Shown here one piece after another: positions 45,272 to 54,087 of a stretch of 64,000 bases of DNA. Position 1 is the first letter of the stretch, and every line of letters begins with the position of its first letter. Location of the stretch: assembly GCF_022023855.1 (NCBI RefSeq), contig NZ_CP059451.1, forward strand, positions 186,001-250,000. The letters are read 5' to 3'. The stretch comes from Azospirillum brasilense (GTDB lineage: Bacteria; Pseudomonadota; Alphaproteobacteria; Azospirillales; Azospirillaceae). The notes under the pieces are model-generated. The model was not told the DNA's origin. It did no database searches and worked only from the letters and a program-made list of their open reading frames with translations. A program made the translations under genes and the position numbers.

Positions 45272-46279
45272 ATGTCCCATGAATTGAGCAACTCAATGCG
45301 CGCTTTGGTGCTGGACGCGTACGACGCCCCGTTTCGTCTGACCGATGTTGCGCGGCCAGCGGCCGGGCCTGGTCAGGTTCTGGTGCGCATCGCCGCCAGC
45401 GGCGTCAATCCGCTGGACACCAAGATCCGTGCCGGCGCCGCGGCGCACGCCAAGCACCCGCTGCCGGCGATACTCGGCATCGACTTGGCGGGAGAGGTCG
45501 TTGCCGTCGGTTCCGGAGTCACCACCTTCAAGGCGGGCGATCAGGTCTATGGGATGACCGGCGGCGTCGGTGGCCGGCAGGGCTCGCTCGCGGAATACGC
45601 CGCGGTCGAGGCCGACTTGCTTGCGCACAAGCCGGCCAATCTGACAATGCGTGAGGCGGCTGCGCTGCCGCTGATCACCATCACGGCCTGGGAGGGATTG
45701 GTTGATCGCGCCGGCATCCGAGCCGGCCAAACGGTTCTGGTGCAGGGGGGTGCCGGCGGTGTGGGCCATGTGGCCGTACAAATTGCCCGTGCATTTGGAG
45801 CGGCCGTCTGGGCGACGGACTCCGCGGACAAGAAGGCAACCGTCGAGCAGCTGGGCGCCACCGCCATCGATTACCGCGCCGAGACGGTCGAAGCGTACGT
45901 TGCCCGTCACACGCAAGGCCGCGGCTTCGACTTGGTTTATGACACCGCTGGTGGGCCGGTGCTCGATGCCTCCTTCCAAGCGGTCCGGCGCTTCGGGCAT
46001 GTGGTCAGTTGCCTGGGCTGGGGGACGCACGCGCTGTCGCCGCTGTCATTCCGTGCAGCGACCTATTCAGGCGTCTTCACCTTGCTTCCTATGCTGACGG
46101 GAGAAGGAATGCGGCATCACGGTGACATTTTGTGCCAAGCGGCCTCCCTGGTCGAATCTGGAAAGCTGCTGCCTCGGCTCGATCCGCACCACTTCTCCCT
46201 GGAGCAGGCTGAGGAGGCGCATGTCGCGATCAAGGATGGAAGCGCCAGAGGAAAGATCGTCGTCGACATTGCCGCGTGA
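45272..46279 (+). CDS. NADPH-dependent quinone oxidoreductase (paralogue of the gene at 38670)
   Basis: A 335-residue MDR protein: SGVNPLDTKIRAGAAAHAKH, ILGIDLAGEVVAVGSGV, VQGGAGGVGHVAVQIARAFG. Zinc ligands are absent. GGAAGG lies ~9 nt before the ATG. Identity with the first paralogue is high along the whole length. Probable target of the divergent LysR regulator. Confidence 0.88.
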   Translation: MSHELSNSMRALVLDAYDAPFRLTDVARPAAGPGQVLVRIAASGVNPLDTKIRAGAAAHAKHPLPAILGIDLAGEVVAVGSGVTTFKAGDQVYGMTGGVGGRQGSLAEYAAVEADLLAHKPANLTMREAAALPLITITAWEGLVDRAGIRAGQTVLVQGGAGGVGHVAVQIARAFGAAVWATDSADKKATVEQLGATAIDYRAETVEAYVARHTQGRGFDLVYDTAGGPVLDASFQAVRRFGHVVSCLGWGTHALSPLSFRAATYSGVFTLLPMLTGEGMRHHGDILCQAASLVESGKLLPRLDPHHFSLEQAEEAHVAIKDGSARGKIVVDIAA

Positions 46280-46316
46280 CTTCGGCCAAGGCGGCAGGCT
46301 GCCAATCTGCTTGAGA

Positions 46317-47731
46317 CTACGGCCTTTTCCTGCTTTGAGACGCTTCAGTCCGCGCCACGGCACTGCGTTCGGTGAGCAGGCGGTCACCGTAGCGCAGCAC
46401 CGTCTTGATGTCCTTCCAGCCGCCGGCCTAGGCGATGGCCGCGACCTCGTGGCCGTCGGCCAGCAGATCCTGGGTGGTGCCGGCGCGCACGCTGTGCCCG
46501 GAGAAGCGCTGCAGCACGCCAGCGTCGACGGCGCGGTCGTTGAGCACGCGGATCGCCGCGGTGTCTGAGAGCGGCGCGATGCCGGCGCGGTGCACACGGA
46601 CGAAGACGACACCGCGCGCCGCCGCGAGGGCGACCCGGCGGGCTTGCACACGGGCGTCCTCCGCGGTAGCGGAGTCCGGGTCTGGAGGCGCCGCGAGCGC
46701 TTGGTCGAACGCTGCGGCGTGGGCCTCGCGCCACGCGTCCAAGGCCGTCACCGTCGGGGCGGTCAAGGCCTTCCAGCGCAGCGCGGTCGGCGTTACTGAG
46801 GCTCGACCACCGGTCAACCAGGAGCAGCTTCGCTTCTGGCAAATCGAACCAGAAGTGCCGGTCGGACAGATCGGCGAAGACCTGGGCCACCTCAGCACCC
46901 GTCCAGAGATCCTGACGCTTAAGGGCGTGAAGATAGAGACGGAGAAACAGGTGGTCGTCGCGCAACGACCACCCGGTGGCGATCCGACGCGCAACCGCAC
47001 CATCAAGCTGGGCAGGCAAGCTGGGCAAGCTGGGCAAGCTGGGCAAGCCTATCCCATGCGCCGGCGAGGACCCGAACAAGTTCCGTGTGGTCGAGAGCGT
47101 GTTGGTTGGGATCGCTGTCGCCCGCCGTGTGGTCTCCGCGCCATGTCCAGTGCGGTGCGGTGGCGACACGGTTGATGGTCTGGTGCAGCCAGTCGCGCTC
47201 ATCGGGCTGTTGGTACTGGCGCGCGAGCCGATAGACCCGGTCCAGCTCCGCCTCGAGCGCACGCAGGAGGCTCAGCAGCCAGCCAGCCGAGGCTGGCAAC
47301 GCGGCGACCACCTCCCGGTGTTCCGGATGACCATCCCACGCCAGCCGGACAGAAACGAGGAGAAAATGGATCGAAGGTCTCCGCAGCGCTTGCGTCCGCG
47401 GTGTCGGTCCACAACCACCGCTGTTCGATGCGCACGGCGGGACGCAGGAACTCCGCCAACCGGTAGACGTCAGCCTCGTCCGGCGTCTCACCGGCGGCGT
47501 GGAGACGCCTGAGGATTTGGTACGCGTAGCGCTCCCGCCCGTGGCGCTGGAGATCATCGGCCACGAGCAGCACCAAAAACCAGAACCGACGGACGGCGGG
47601 GGCCATGACGGAGAGGTGTCATCAACCTGCCATTGCAGTTCGACAAGCTCGTCGCGCGAGAACCCCTGCACATCCGTAACAGTGTCGATATCGTTCTGCG
47701 CCGCCACAGTTAGGGTGGGGGCGACACGCAC
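46317..47731 (-). pseudogene. Decayed tyrosine recombinase-like gene
   Basis: The C-terminal third is recognisable: GVVFVRVHRAGIAPLSDTAA, then RFSGHSVRAGTTQDLLADGH with the HxxR pair, an in-frame TAG at 46428-46430 (probably once CAG), then AGGWKDIKTVLRYGD with the Trp and active-site Tyr. Upstream, segments such as DHLFLRLYLHALKRQDLWTG, HREVVAALPASAGWLLSLLR and VYRLAEFLRPAVRIEQRWLW lie in alternating frames and may be the N-terminal part of the same protein or another lost gene. At least three frameshifts are needed; one coincides with a 4-bp irregularity in the 9-bp repeats at 47004. Upper boundary approximate. Confidence 0.65.
47004..47047. repeat. 9-bp tandem repeat (CAAGCTGGG)
   Basis: One copy at 47004-47012, an odd CAGG, then three copies from 47017 and a partial one. 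On the minus strand it codes repeated LAQ. The four extra bases shift the reading frame of the decayed recombinase. Confidence 0.85.
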
Positions 47732-47736
47732 CCCAC

Positions 47737-48519
47737 CTACCAGCTCCCGGCAAGGCCCAGCAGTTCCAACGCCTTGTGGCGCAGCTCCACCAGCACCGGG
47801 TCGTCGCGGTGGCGGGGATAGGGGCGGTCGACGACGATCTCCGCCTTGATGCGGGCCGGGCGCTCGCTGAACACGATGACGCGGGTGGCCATCAGCAGAG
47901 CCTCCTCCACGTCGTGGGTCACCAGCAGGGCGGTGAAGCCGGCGCGCCGCCACAGCGCGACGATCTCGCCCTGCATCTGGATGCGCGTCAGGCTGTCGAG
48001 CTTGCCCAGCGGCTCGTCCAGCACCAGCAGGCGCGGGTCGTTGACCAGCGCGCGGGCCAGCGCCGCGCGCTGCGCCATTCCGCCGGAGAGTTGGTGCGGG
48101 TAGGCCTTGGCGAAACCGTCCAGCCCGACCAGCCGCAGCGCCTTGTCCACCCGGTTGCGCCGCTGGCGGAGCACGCCCTGCGCCTCCAGCCCCAACGCCA
48201 CATTGTCCCAGACGGTGCGCCAGGGGTAGAGCGTCGGGTCCTGAAAGACGACCACCCGCGACGGGTGCGGCCCGCTGATCGGCAGCCCGTCGGCCAGAAT
48301 CCGGCCCGCGCGCGGCGGCTCCAGCCCGGCGACGAGCCGCAGCAGCGTGGACTTGCCGCAGCCCGACGGGCCGAGCAGCGCCACGAACTCGCCCGGCTTG
48401 GCGTGCAGACCGACCGTGTCCAGCACGGGCAATGGCGCGCCGTGCAGGTCGAAGGCGTGGCTGACGCCCTGGACCTCCAGTTCCAGACCGGCCGGGAGGT
48501 CTTGTTCCAGCGCTACCAT
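47737..48519 (-). CDS. ABC transporter ATPase, nitrate/sulfonate/taurine class
   Basis: A 260-residue protein: Walker A LLGPSGCGKSTLLRLVAG, Q-loop VVFQDPTLYPWRTVWDNVAL, signature LSGGMAQRAALARALVNDPR, Walker B LLVLDEPLGKLD, H-loop LLVTHDVEEALLM. This pattern is typical of SsuB/TauB/NrtD. The start at 48519 overlaps the permease stop by 7 nt. Confidence 0.93.
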   Translation of the reverse strand: MVALEQDLPAGLELEVQGVSHAFDLHGAPLPVLDTVGLHAKPGEFVALLGPSGCGKSTLLRLVAGLEPPRAGRILADGLPISGPHPSRVVVFQDPTLYPWRTVWDNVALGLEAQGVLRQRRNRVDKALRLVGLDGFAKAYPHQLSGGMAQRAALARALVNDPRLLVLDEPLGKLDSLTRIQMQGEIVALWRRAGFTALLVTHDVEEALLMATRVIVFSERPARIKAEIVVDRPYPRHRDDPVLVELRHKALELLGLAGSW

Positions 48520-49535
48520 TTCAGCAATCCCTTCTGCCAGGCGAGCAGCCGGTCGCGCACCTTGAACAGCAGCGTGACGAGGCTGGAGCACACCAGCGCC
48601 ATCACCAGCAGCGCCGCATACATGTTGGCGTAGGCCGCCCAGCCCTGCGCCCATTGCAGGTACCAGCCGAGCCCGGCCTTGACCCCCATCATCTCCGCCA
48701 CCACCAGCACCGCGAAGGAGGCGCCGAGCCCCATGAACAGGCCGACGAAGACGTGCGGCATCGCTGCCGGCACCGCCACCTTCAGAACCAGGAAGCGCGA
48801 GGACGCGCCCAACGTGCGGGCGATGTCGTAGTAGGCCGGGTTGACGCCGGACACCCCGGACCAGGTCAGGATGGTCACCGGCACCCCGGTCGCCAGCGCG
48901 ATCAGGAAGACGCTGGCGCTCCAGCTCGATGGGAAGGCGAAGAAGGCGATGGGCAGCCACGCCGTGGCCGGCAGCGGCCCGATCAGCCGCAGCACCGGAT
49001 GCACCCAGTAGCCCACGGTCCGCGACCAGCCGATGGACACGCCGGTGACGAAGCCGACGAAGGCGCCGATCCCGTAGCCGAGCAGCAGCAGCTGCAGCGA
49101 CGCCACGGTGCATTCCAGCAGGCGGGGCCACTCGTCCAGATAGACCTCCAGCAGCGCCTGCGGCGGCGCGAAGAAGGGACGCGGCAGCAGGTCGAGCTTG
49201 GCGGTGACCAGCTCCCAGCCGATCACGCCGAGCGCCAGCACCACCAGCCAGGGCGCCGCGGCCCGCAGCCGCTCCCCCACCGCGCCGAACAGGCGCAGCA
49301 GCGGCACGGCGAAGGCCAGCGCGCCGCCGACCACCGCGAGGAGGCTGGCGAATTCTCCGGTGCGCACCCATTCCTCCGTTTCCGGCCACAGGGCGGTCAG
49401 GGCGGCGGCGGCCAGCCAAGCGGCACTGGCCGCCACCCCGCCCAGCCACAGGCGCGGAGGCGCGGGGGAACGGCTGCGGTCCACAGCAGCACCCCCGCCC
49501 GCTGCCAGCGCCGCGGCGTCATCGAGGCTGCTCAT
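48513..49535 (-). CDS. ABC transporter permease, nitrate/sulfonate/taurine class
   Basis: A 340-residue protein with ~7-8 hydrophobic segments. It is longer than SsuC/TauC (~260) because of an N-terminal extension with two extra membrane segments (residues ~30-110). The EAA-type loop is in YYDIARTLGASSRFLVLKVA followed by VPAAMPHVFVGLFMGLG. Lies between binding protein and ATPase with one base or an overlap at each junction. Confidence 0.92.
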   Translation of the reverse strand: MSSLDDAAALAAGGGAAVDRSRSPAPPRLWLGGVAASAAWLAAAALTALWPETEEWVRTGEFASLLAVVGGALAFAVPLLRLFGAVGERLRAAAPWLVVLALGVIGWELVTAKLDLLPRPFFAPPQALLEVYLDEWPRLLECTVASLQLLLLGYGIGAFVGFVTGVSIGWSRTVGYWVHPVLRLIGPLPATAWLPIAFFAFPSSWSASVFLIALATGVPVTILTWSGVSGVNPAYYDIARTLGASSRFLVLKVAVPAAMPHVFVGLFMGLGASFAVLVVAEMMGVKAGLGWYLQWAQGWAAYANMYAALLVMALVCSSLVTLLFKVRDRLLAWQKGLLKW

Positions 49536-49536
49536 C

Positions 49537-50574
49537 TCAGCCCAGCACGTCGGCGTAGACGCGGTCGGCGAACTTCGCCGCGTCGGTGCTCTGCTTGAAG
49601 ACCTGCACGCCCTTCAACTCCTCCGCGTAGAGCGCGATCTCGCGCTTGATGTCGGCGCCCACCGGGTTGTGGTCGTGCGTCTGGCTGGAAAGCTGGGCGG
49701 CGAGGTCCTCGATGCTGCTCTTCGGCGAGTACTGTTGGTAGACCTTGGCGGCCTCCACCGGGTTGGCGGCGGCGTAGTGCTGAGCCTCGAACACGGCGCG
49801 GGTCACCGCGGCGGCGGCGGCCTTGTCCTCGCGCAGCAGGCTGCCGCGTGCGCCGAGCACGCAGCAGACGCGGTTGGCGAATTCGCCCGACAGGTTGGTG
49901 GAAATCTCCACCAGATTGCCGGACTTCAGGAAATTGTAGGTCACCGGGTCCCAGTGGGCGACGGCCTGCGCCTCGCCCTTATCGACCGCGATGGCCAGCA
50001 GGTCGCCGGGAAAGACGCGCCACTCCACGTCCTTGTTCGGGTCGATCCCCTGCTTGGCGAGCTGGATGGAGAACAGGTGCTTGGCCGGGCTGGACAGGTC
50101 GCTGATCGCCACCGTCTTGCCCTTCAGCCCGGCAAGGCTGGTGATGCCGCCGTTCTTGGCGGCCAGCAGGCGCATGCAGCCGCCATGGACGCCCGCGATG
50201 ATGCGCACGTCGAAGCCCTGCTCCAGCGGCTTCAGCCAGCGCAGCGCCATGCCGTGGCCGATGTCGGCCTTGCCGGTGGCGAGCGCCTCCAGAAGCTGCT
50301 CCGTCGTGCCGGCGAAATTGACGAACTCCACGTCCAGCCCGTGCTTCTCGAAGAAGCCGTTGTGCTTGGCCACCGCCACCGGGGCGCCGCACACCGCGCC
50401 GGTGTTCCAGGCGAGCTTCAGCGGCTTCAGCGCGGCGGGCGTCGGGGCGGCGACCAGCCGGGACGCCACGCCCGCGAAAGGCAGCGCCAACGCGCCCGCC
50501 GCCGCCACCTTCAGCAGCCCGCGCCGCGAGGGCGTCGCCGCCGAGATTCCCGAACCGTTCCGATGCGTGCTCAT
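49537..50574 (-). CDS. ABC transporter substrate-binding protein, SsuA/TauA-like, Tat-exported
   Basis: A 345-residue protein. Tat-type signal SRRGLLKVAAAGALALPFAG. The mature protein opens LKLAWNTGAVCGAPVAVAKH and goes on with FFEKHGLDVEFVNFAGTTEQ, the NMT1/SsuA-like pattern. ATG 50574 is used; a longer in-frame start exists. The ligand (sulfonate, nitrile or pyrimidine precursor, nitrate) cannot be read off; the divergent YdhR-like gene hints at an aromatic or sulfonated compound. Confidence 0.88.
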   Translation of the reverse strand: MSTHRNGSGISAATPSRRGLLKVAAAGALALPFAGVASRLVAAPTPAALKPLKLAWNTGAVCGAPVAVAKHNGFFEKHGLDVEFVNFAGTTEQLLEALATGKADIGHGMALRWLKPLEQGFDVRIIAGVHGGCMRLLAAKNGGITSLAGLKGKTVAISDLSSPAKHLFSIQLAKQGIDPNKDVEWRVFPGDLLAIAVDKGEAQAVAHWDPVTYNFLKSGNLVEISTNLSGEFANRVCCVLGARGSLLREDKAAAAAVTRAVFEAQHYAAANPVEAAKVYQQYSPKSSIEDLAAQLSSQTHDHNPVGADIKREIALYAEELKGVQVFKQSTDAAKFADRVYADVLG

Positions 50575-50602
50575 GGTCGTCGTCGTCCTTCGATCAGGGA
50601 GC

Positions 50603-50681
50603 ATTCACTTTTTATGAATGTGAATACATGATTTTCATGGACTATATTCAACAGCCTCGCTTTATAATGTCAACTGTTGAA
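50603..50681. promoter_or_regulatory. Divergent promoter region with two inverted repeats around a TATAAT box
   Basis: TTCAACAG (50647-50654) and CTGTTGAA (50674-50681) are perfect complements and bracket TATAAT (50663-50668), a good -10 box for the YdhR-like gene. A second pair, ATTCAC (50603-50608) / GTGAAT (50620-50625), lies next to the binding-protein start. The layout suggests two operators in one divergent promoter region. The regulator gene is not nearby. Confidence 0.6.
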
Positions 50682-50709
50682 GTAGAGAAATAACGCACGG
50701 AGGCCCCCC

Positions 50710-51021
50710 ATGATCACCGCCATCGTCCGCTACCGCCTTCCCGCCGCGATCGGGCGAGAGGAATGCCGGACGCATTTCCTGTCGATCGCGCCGGGTTTCG
50801 GCGGCGTGCCCGGCCTGATCCGCAAGCAGTTCATCTGGAGCGAGACCGGCACCGCCGGGGGCGTCTACCAATGGAAAAGGCTGGAGGACGCCCAACGCTT
50901 CTACCAGGGGCCATGGCTGGATGGCATACGGCAGCGATACGGCACCGATCCGGAAATCGAGTTCTTCGAGACCTTCGCGGTCACGGACAATCCGGGCGGG
51001 GTGGTGTCGGTGTTGACGTGA
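50710..51021 (+). CDS. YdhR-like putative monooxygenase (ferredoxin-like fold)
   Basis: A 103-residue protein. ITAIVRYRLPAAIGREECRT, FLSIAPGFGGVPGLIRKQFI and GGVYQWKRLEDAQRFYQGPW fit YdhR/dimeric alpha-beta barrel proteins. GGAGG precedes the ATG. Divergent from the ABC importer, suggesting that it acts on the imported compound. Confidence 0.8.
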   Translation: MITAIVRYRLPAAIGREECRTHFLSIAPGFGGVPGLIRKQFIWSETGTAGGVYQWKRLEDAQRFYQGPWLDGIRQRYGTDPEIEFFETFAVTDNPGGVVSVLT

Positions 51022-51022
51022 G

Positions 51023-51185
51023 CCTGCCATGCCCTGCGGATGCGTTCGAAGGGCGTCCGGCCCGCGAGCGCCTTGAGGAACCAAGCACCATCGCGATCGA
51101 CAGCAGGACCTGTCGTTCGGCGCCGGCGATCTTTGGCATCACCCTCCAGCCGATCATCCGGGATATCGGCGCCTGACGCCGTCAA
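51023..51185 (-). pseudogene. Possible C-terminal relic of an integrase-core transposase
   Basis: The minus-strand frame contains FLKALAGRTPFERIRRAWQA, close to the end of IS481-like integrase-core transposases (LKxLxGxTPxExIxxxW). Only ~25 residues fit, and a frame of 94 codons surrounds it. Confidence 0.35.
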
Positions 51186-51226
51186 ACAGACACCAAGAAT
51201 TCCGGAGCGGTTCGCCGTTGGACGCG

Positions 51227-51256
51227 GCCCCTGACTTGGTCAATTTGGTCAGGGGC
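51227..51256. terminator. Stem-loop overlapping the flippase stop
   Basis: GCCCCTGAC (51227-51235) and GTCAGGGGC (51248-51256) form a 9-bp GC-rich stem with a 12-base loop; the stop codon of the flippase gene (51249-51251) is inside the stem. It could end transcription in both directions. Confidence 0.6.
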
Positions 51257-52565
51257 GGCCGAAGGCGGCGGGGCCCGTATGGCTCTTGAACAGCACGAGG
51301 CGCACCAGCGTCGTTCCGATCGCTCCCTGGGCGACCGTCAGGGCGGTCACCGCCGCCGCCCCGGTCATGCCGAAGACCGGGATCAGGATGGCGCCAAGCA
51401 CGATGCACACCGCCAACTGCAGCAGGTTCAACCGGCGCAGCGTGCGCCCATGCCCGGTCATGGCCAGAAGGATGTCCTGGCAGGCCAGAAGGCAATGGAT
51501 CATCTGGCCCACGGCGAGGATGCGCAGCGCCGTCGCCGCGCTGCCGAACCCCTGCCCCACCAGACCGAGCAACAGTTCCGGCACGATCATCATGACCGAC
51601 ACCATGGGCAGGCTCAGCGCCGCGACGGCCAGCATGATGTTACGGTTCATAGTCAGCAGACGGGACGTCTCGCCGCGGCGATGCAGTTCGGCGTAGTTGG
51701 GCGCGGCGAAGGTGCCGATGCTGATGACGACGACCCAGACCAGCATGGAGATGCGGTTCGCCACGCTGAACGCGCCGACCGAGGCCGCGTCCACGAAGAC
51801 GCCCAGCGCGAGCACCGGCAACGACGCCAGCGACACCTGCACCAGCTCGACGACGAACAGGGGAAGCGCGGTGTGCCAGAGCGACGGCAGAACCTCCGCC
51901 GGCCTGTCCGAAGACGCGGCATCGGCGACCACGGAATGGTCGGTGAAACGGCGGCGGTCGCGTGCGAGAAGGGCCATCCCGACCGCGGCGCTGAACGTCA
52001 ACGCCCCGGCCAGGGCCAGGATCAGGGAGTCGAGGCTGGAAACCCCCGCCACCAGAGCGGCGAGCATCAGCACCGGCCACAGCGCGTTCTGCACGAACTG
52101 CGCAGCGATGCCCCGCTTCAGACCCGCCAGGGCCGATCCGATGGTGATGGTCAGGGTCTGCGGCAGCAGGGCCAGGGCCGACAGGCGCAGCGGCGTTTCG
52201 AGGTCCGGCGCACCGAACAGCAGGTGCGACGCCGGTCCCGCCAGGGCAAAGGCCACCACCGCGGCCAGGGTCGCGGCGAGTCCCGTGCCGATCAAACCGG
52301 TCCGCAGGTCACGGCCGGCCGCCCGTCCCTGGCCGATGGCCAGTTCGGCGGCGATGTGCCGCGTGATCGCCCGTTCGAGCCCCAGCCGCGCCATGGTCGA
52401 TGCCAGGCCGATCCAGGTCAGGCATAGGAAGAACAGGCCGGCATCATGGGCGCCCAGCGCGCGCGCCGCTATGATATAGAGGCCGAGCTTGCCGACGACC
52501 TCCACCCCGCGCAGCCCGAGGCCGACGCCGTAACGCCCGAGGGCATGCCATGTCTGGAGACGCAT
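51249..52565 (-). CDS. Wzx-type polysaccharide flippase / MATE-like exporter
   Basis: A ~438-residue protein with about 12 membrane segments. VEVVGKLGLYIIAARALGAH and LARLGLERAITRHIAAELAI-like stretches at the N-terminus fit the polysaccharide biosynthesis protein family, as does VANRISMLVWVVVISIGTFA in the middle. It would flip lipid-linked repeat units across the inner membrane. GTG 52568 is an alternative start. Transcribed away from the rest of the EPS cluster. Confidence 0.85.
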   Translation of the reverse strand: MRLQTWHALGRYGVGLGLRGVEVVGKLGLYIIAARALGAHDAGLFFLCLTWIGLASTMARLGLERAITRHIAAELAIGQGRAAGRDLRTGLIGTGLAATLAAVVAFALAGPASHLLFGAPDLETPLRLSALALLPQTLTITIGSALAGLKRGIAAQFVQNALWPVLMLAALVAGVSSLDSLILALAGALTFSAAVGMALLARDRRRFTDHSVVADAASSDRPAEVLPSLWHTALPLFVVELVQVSLASLPVLALGVFVDAASVGAFSVANRISMLVWVVVISIGTFAAPNYAELHRRGETSRLLTMNRNIMLAVAALSLPMVSVMMIVPELLLGLVGQGFGSAATALRILAVGQMIHCLLACQDILLAMTGHGRTLRRLNLLQLAVCIVLGAILIPVFGMTGAAAVTALTVAQGAIGTTLVRLVLFKSHTGPAAFGRP

Positions 52566-52664
52566 CACGCTCTATGGGATAAAGGGTTGTTGCGGAAGCG
52601 GAAGAGATGCGGAGACGCGCGGCGGCTCCGCCGTGTTGCGCCGCGCGGGGAGAACAGTCGGTTG

Positions 52665-53045
52665 ATGACCATGGTGACGAAAGGGCGAGGGCACTGGAGA
52701 GTCCATGCGGCGCTGGCTTTGTGCCTTGCCGCGGCGCTGCTCGGTCATGGCCGCCCGGCCGCCGCGCAGGACGAGGAGGAATGGCGCGCCATCGACATCC
52801 GCCAGGAAATTCGCGCCCATTTCGACCGTCTGCCCTATGGCTGGTGGATTCGCGAACCCGAGTTGCATCTGAACACCTACGAGGTCGAGGTCCACCTTCC
52901 CGAATGGTGGCGCGGCAACCCGACCTCGGCGGTGAACAATCTGTGCCCCGAGCGGCAGAGCCGCATCTGGAAGGTGGCGAAGATCCTGACCTTGCGCCCC
53001 TTCTACCAGAAGCGGCCCTGGCCCGAGGTCGATTGCCGCCGCTGA
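52665..53045 (+). CDS. Small secreted protein, unrecognised
   Basis: A 126-residue protein. A signal peptide is clear: basic start MTMVTKGRGHWRVHAA, hydrophobic LALCLAAALLG and a cleavage site near PAAAQ/DEEEW. The mature part is Trp- and Arg-rich (YGWWIREPELHLNTYEVEVH, LPEWWRGNP) with one Cys pair (NLCPERQ, EVDCRR). I know no family. It is wedged between EPS genes, so it may bind or modify the polymer in the periplasm. An ATG six bases later is also possible. Confidence 0.7.
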   Translation: MTMVTKGRGHWRVHAALALCLAAALLGHGRPAAAQDEEEWRAIDIRQEIRAHFDRLPYGWWIREPELHLNTYEVEVHLPEWWRGNPTSAVNNLCPERQSRIWKVAKILTLRPFYQKRPWPEVDCRR

Positions 53046-53062
53046 TATCACCGCTGGCGCGG

Positions 53063-53893
53063 TCAGCTCCCGCTTGATTGGCCGAGCGCGGCGCGCAGCC
53101 GGTCGGCCACGCCATCGCGCGCGACGAAGATGAAATTGTTGATGTAGATCCGCCCTTTGACCCGGTGGGTGCCCGCCGCATTGAGGGCCGAGCGGGACTG
53201 GTGGCGATCCGGGTCGAAGCCGTCCAGCGTGCACAGGCGTCCCGCCAGGACGAAATAACCGCGATAGCCCAGCGGGGCCAGCCGCGCCTGCAACGCCGCC
53301 AGGGCTCCGGGATTGTGCCGCTCCTCCGCCTCGATCAGCAGGTTGGGACGGTCGCGCCCGATCAGGCGGAGGCCGCCGCCGACCACCGCGGACTCGTGCC
53401 CTTCCACATCGATCTTCAGGAAACCGACCGGGCGATCGTCGTAGCGGTCCAGCGTCCGGCGCGGGACGGTGACCGCCTCCACGTCCTCGCCATGGGCGCC
53501 CACCGCCCCCGCCTCGACCGAGGCCAGGGCGGACGAGCGCGGCACATGAAGCACGATCGACCCGTCGTCGTCGCTCAGCGCACACCCCTCCACCCGCAGC
53601 CGGCCGGACGCGATCAGCGGCGCGAACTTGCTCTCCAACAGCGCCGCGAGCTTCGGATTCGGCTCGAAGGCCGTCACGCTGGCCGCGACCCGGCAGAGCC
53701 AGAAGGTGTAGATGCCGCTGTTGGCGCCGATGTCGTAGGCCGCCTCCCCCGGAACGCACAGGGCGGGAAGCAGACGCAGCTCCGGCTCGGCGTAATAGGG
53801 CGCGAGGCGGTCGCGAAGCCAGGTCAGGCGACGGAACATCCGCGGGTGGCGAAGCTCGATCGCGGCTTTCAGGGAGGACAGGCTGTGGTTCAT
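53063..53893 (-). CDS. FkbM-family methyltransferase
   Basis: A 276-residue protein. SAM-binding region AYDIGANSGIYTFWLCRVAA with VTAFEPNPKLAALLESKFAP; VGFLKIDVEGHESAVVGGGL is the FkbM signature. Start chosen at ATG 53893. Probably O-methylates a sugar of the polymer. Convergent with the small secreted protein. Confidence 0.9.
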   Translation of the reverse strand: MNHSLSSLKAAIELRHPRMFRRLTWLRDRLAPYYAEPELRLLPALCVPGEAAYDIGANSGIYTFWLCRVAASVTAFEPNPKLAALLESKFAPLIASGRLRVEGCALSDDDGSIVLHVPRSSALASVEAGAVGAHGEDVEAVTVPRRTLDRYDDRPVGFLKIDVEGHESAVVGGGLRLIGRDRPNLLIEAEERHNPGALAALQARLAPLGYRGYFVLAGRLCTLDGFDPDRHQSRSALNAAGTHRVKGRIYINNFIFVARDGVADRLRAALGQSSGS

Positions 53894-54087
53894 GGCGCGT
53901 GGCTCGGTGGGGCTGGGGCCGGCATCCTGGCACCCAACCAAAAGTGAGGGGTTTCGGCAAAAAGCAAATAGCTAAAAATTGAGACAAAATGCTTCAAAAC
54001 CCCAACCACCTCATGACAGGTCTATACCGGACGTGGTAAACCATACCAGCAAAGTGTTCGATCCACACGCTACGGTACCCGTAAAAG

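Noticed and set aside
53078..53947. Long plus-strand frame opposite the FkbM gene
   Set aside because: The minus-strand reading has the full methyltransferase motifs; the plus frame is compositionally biased.
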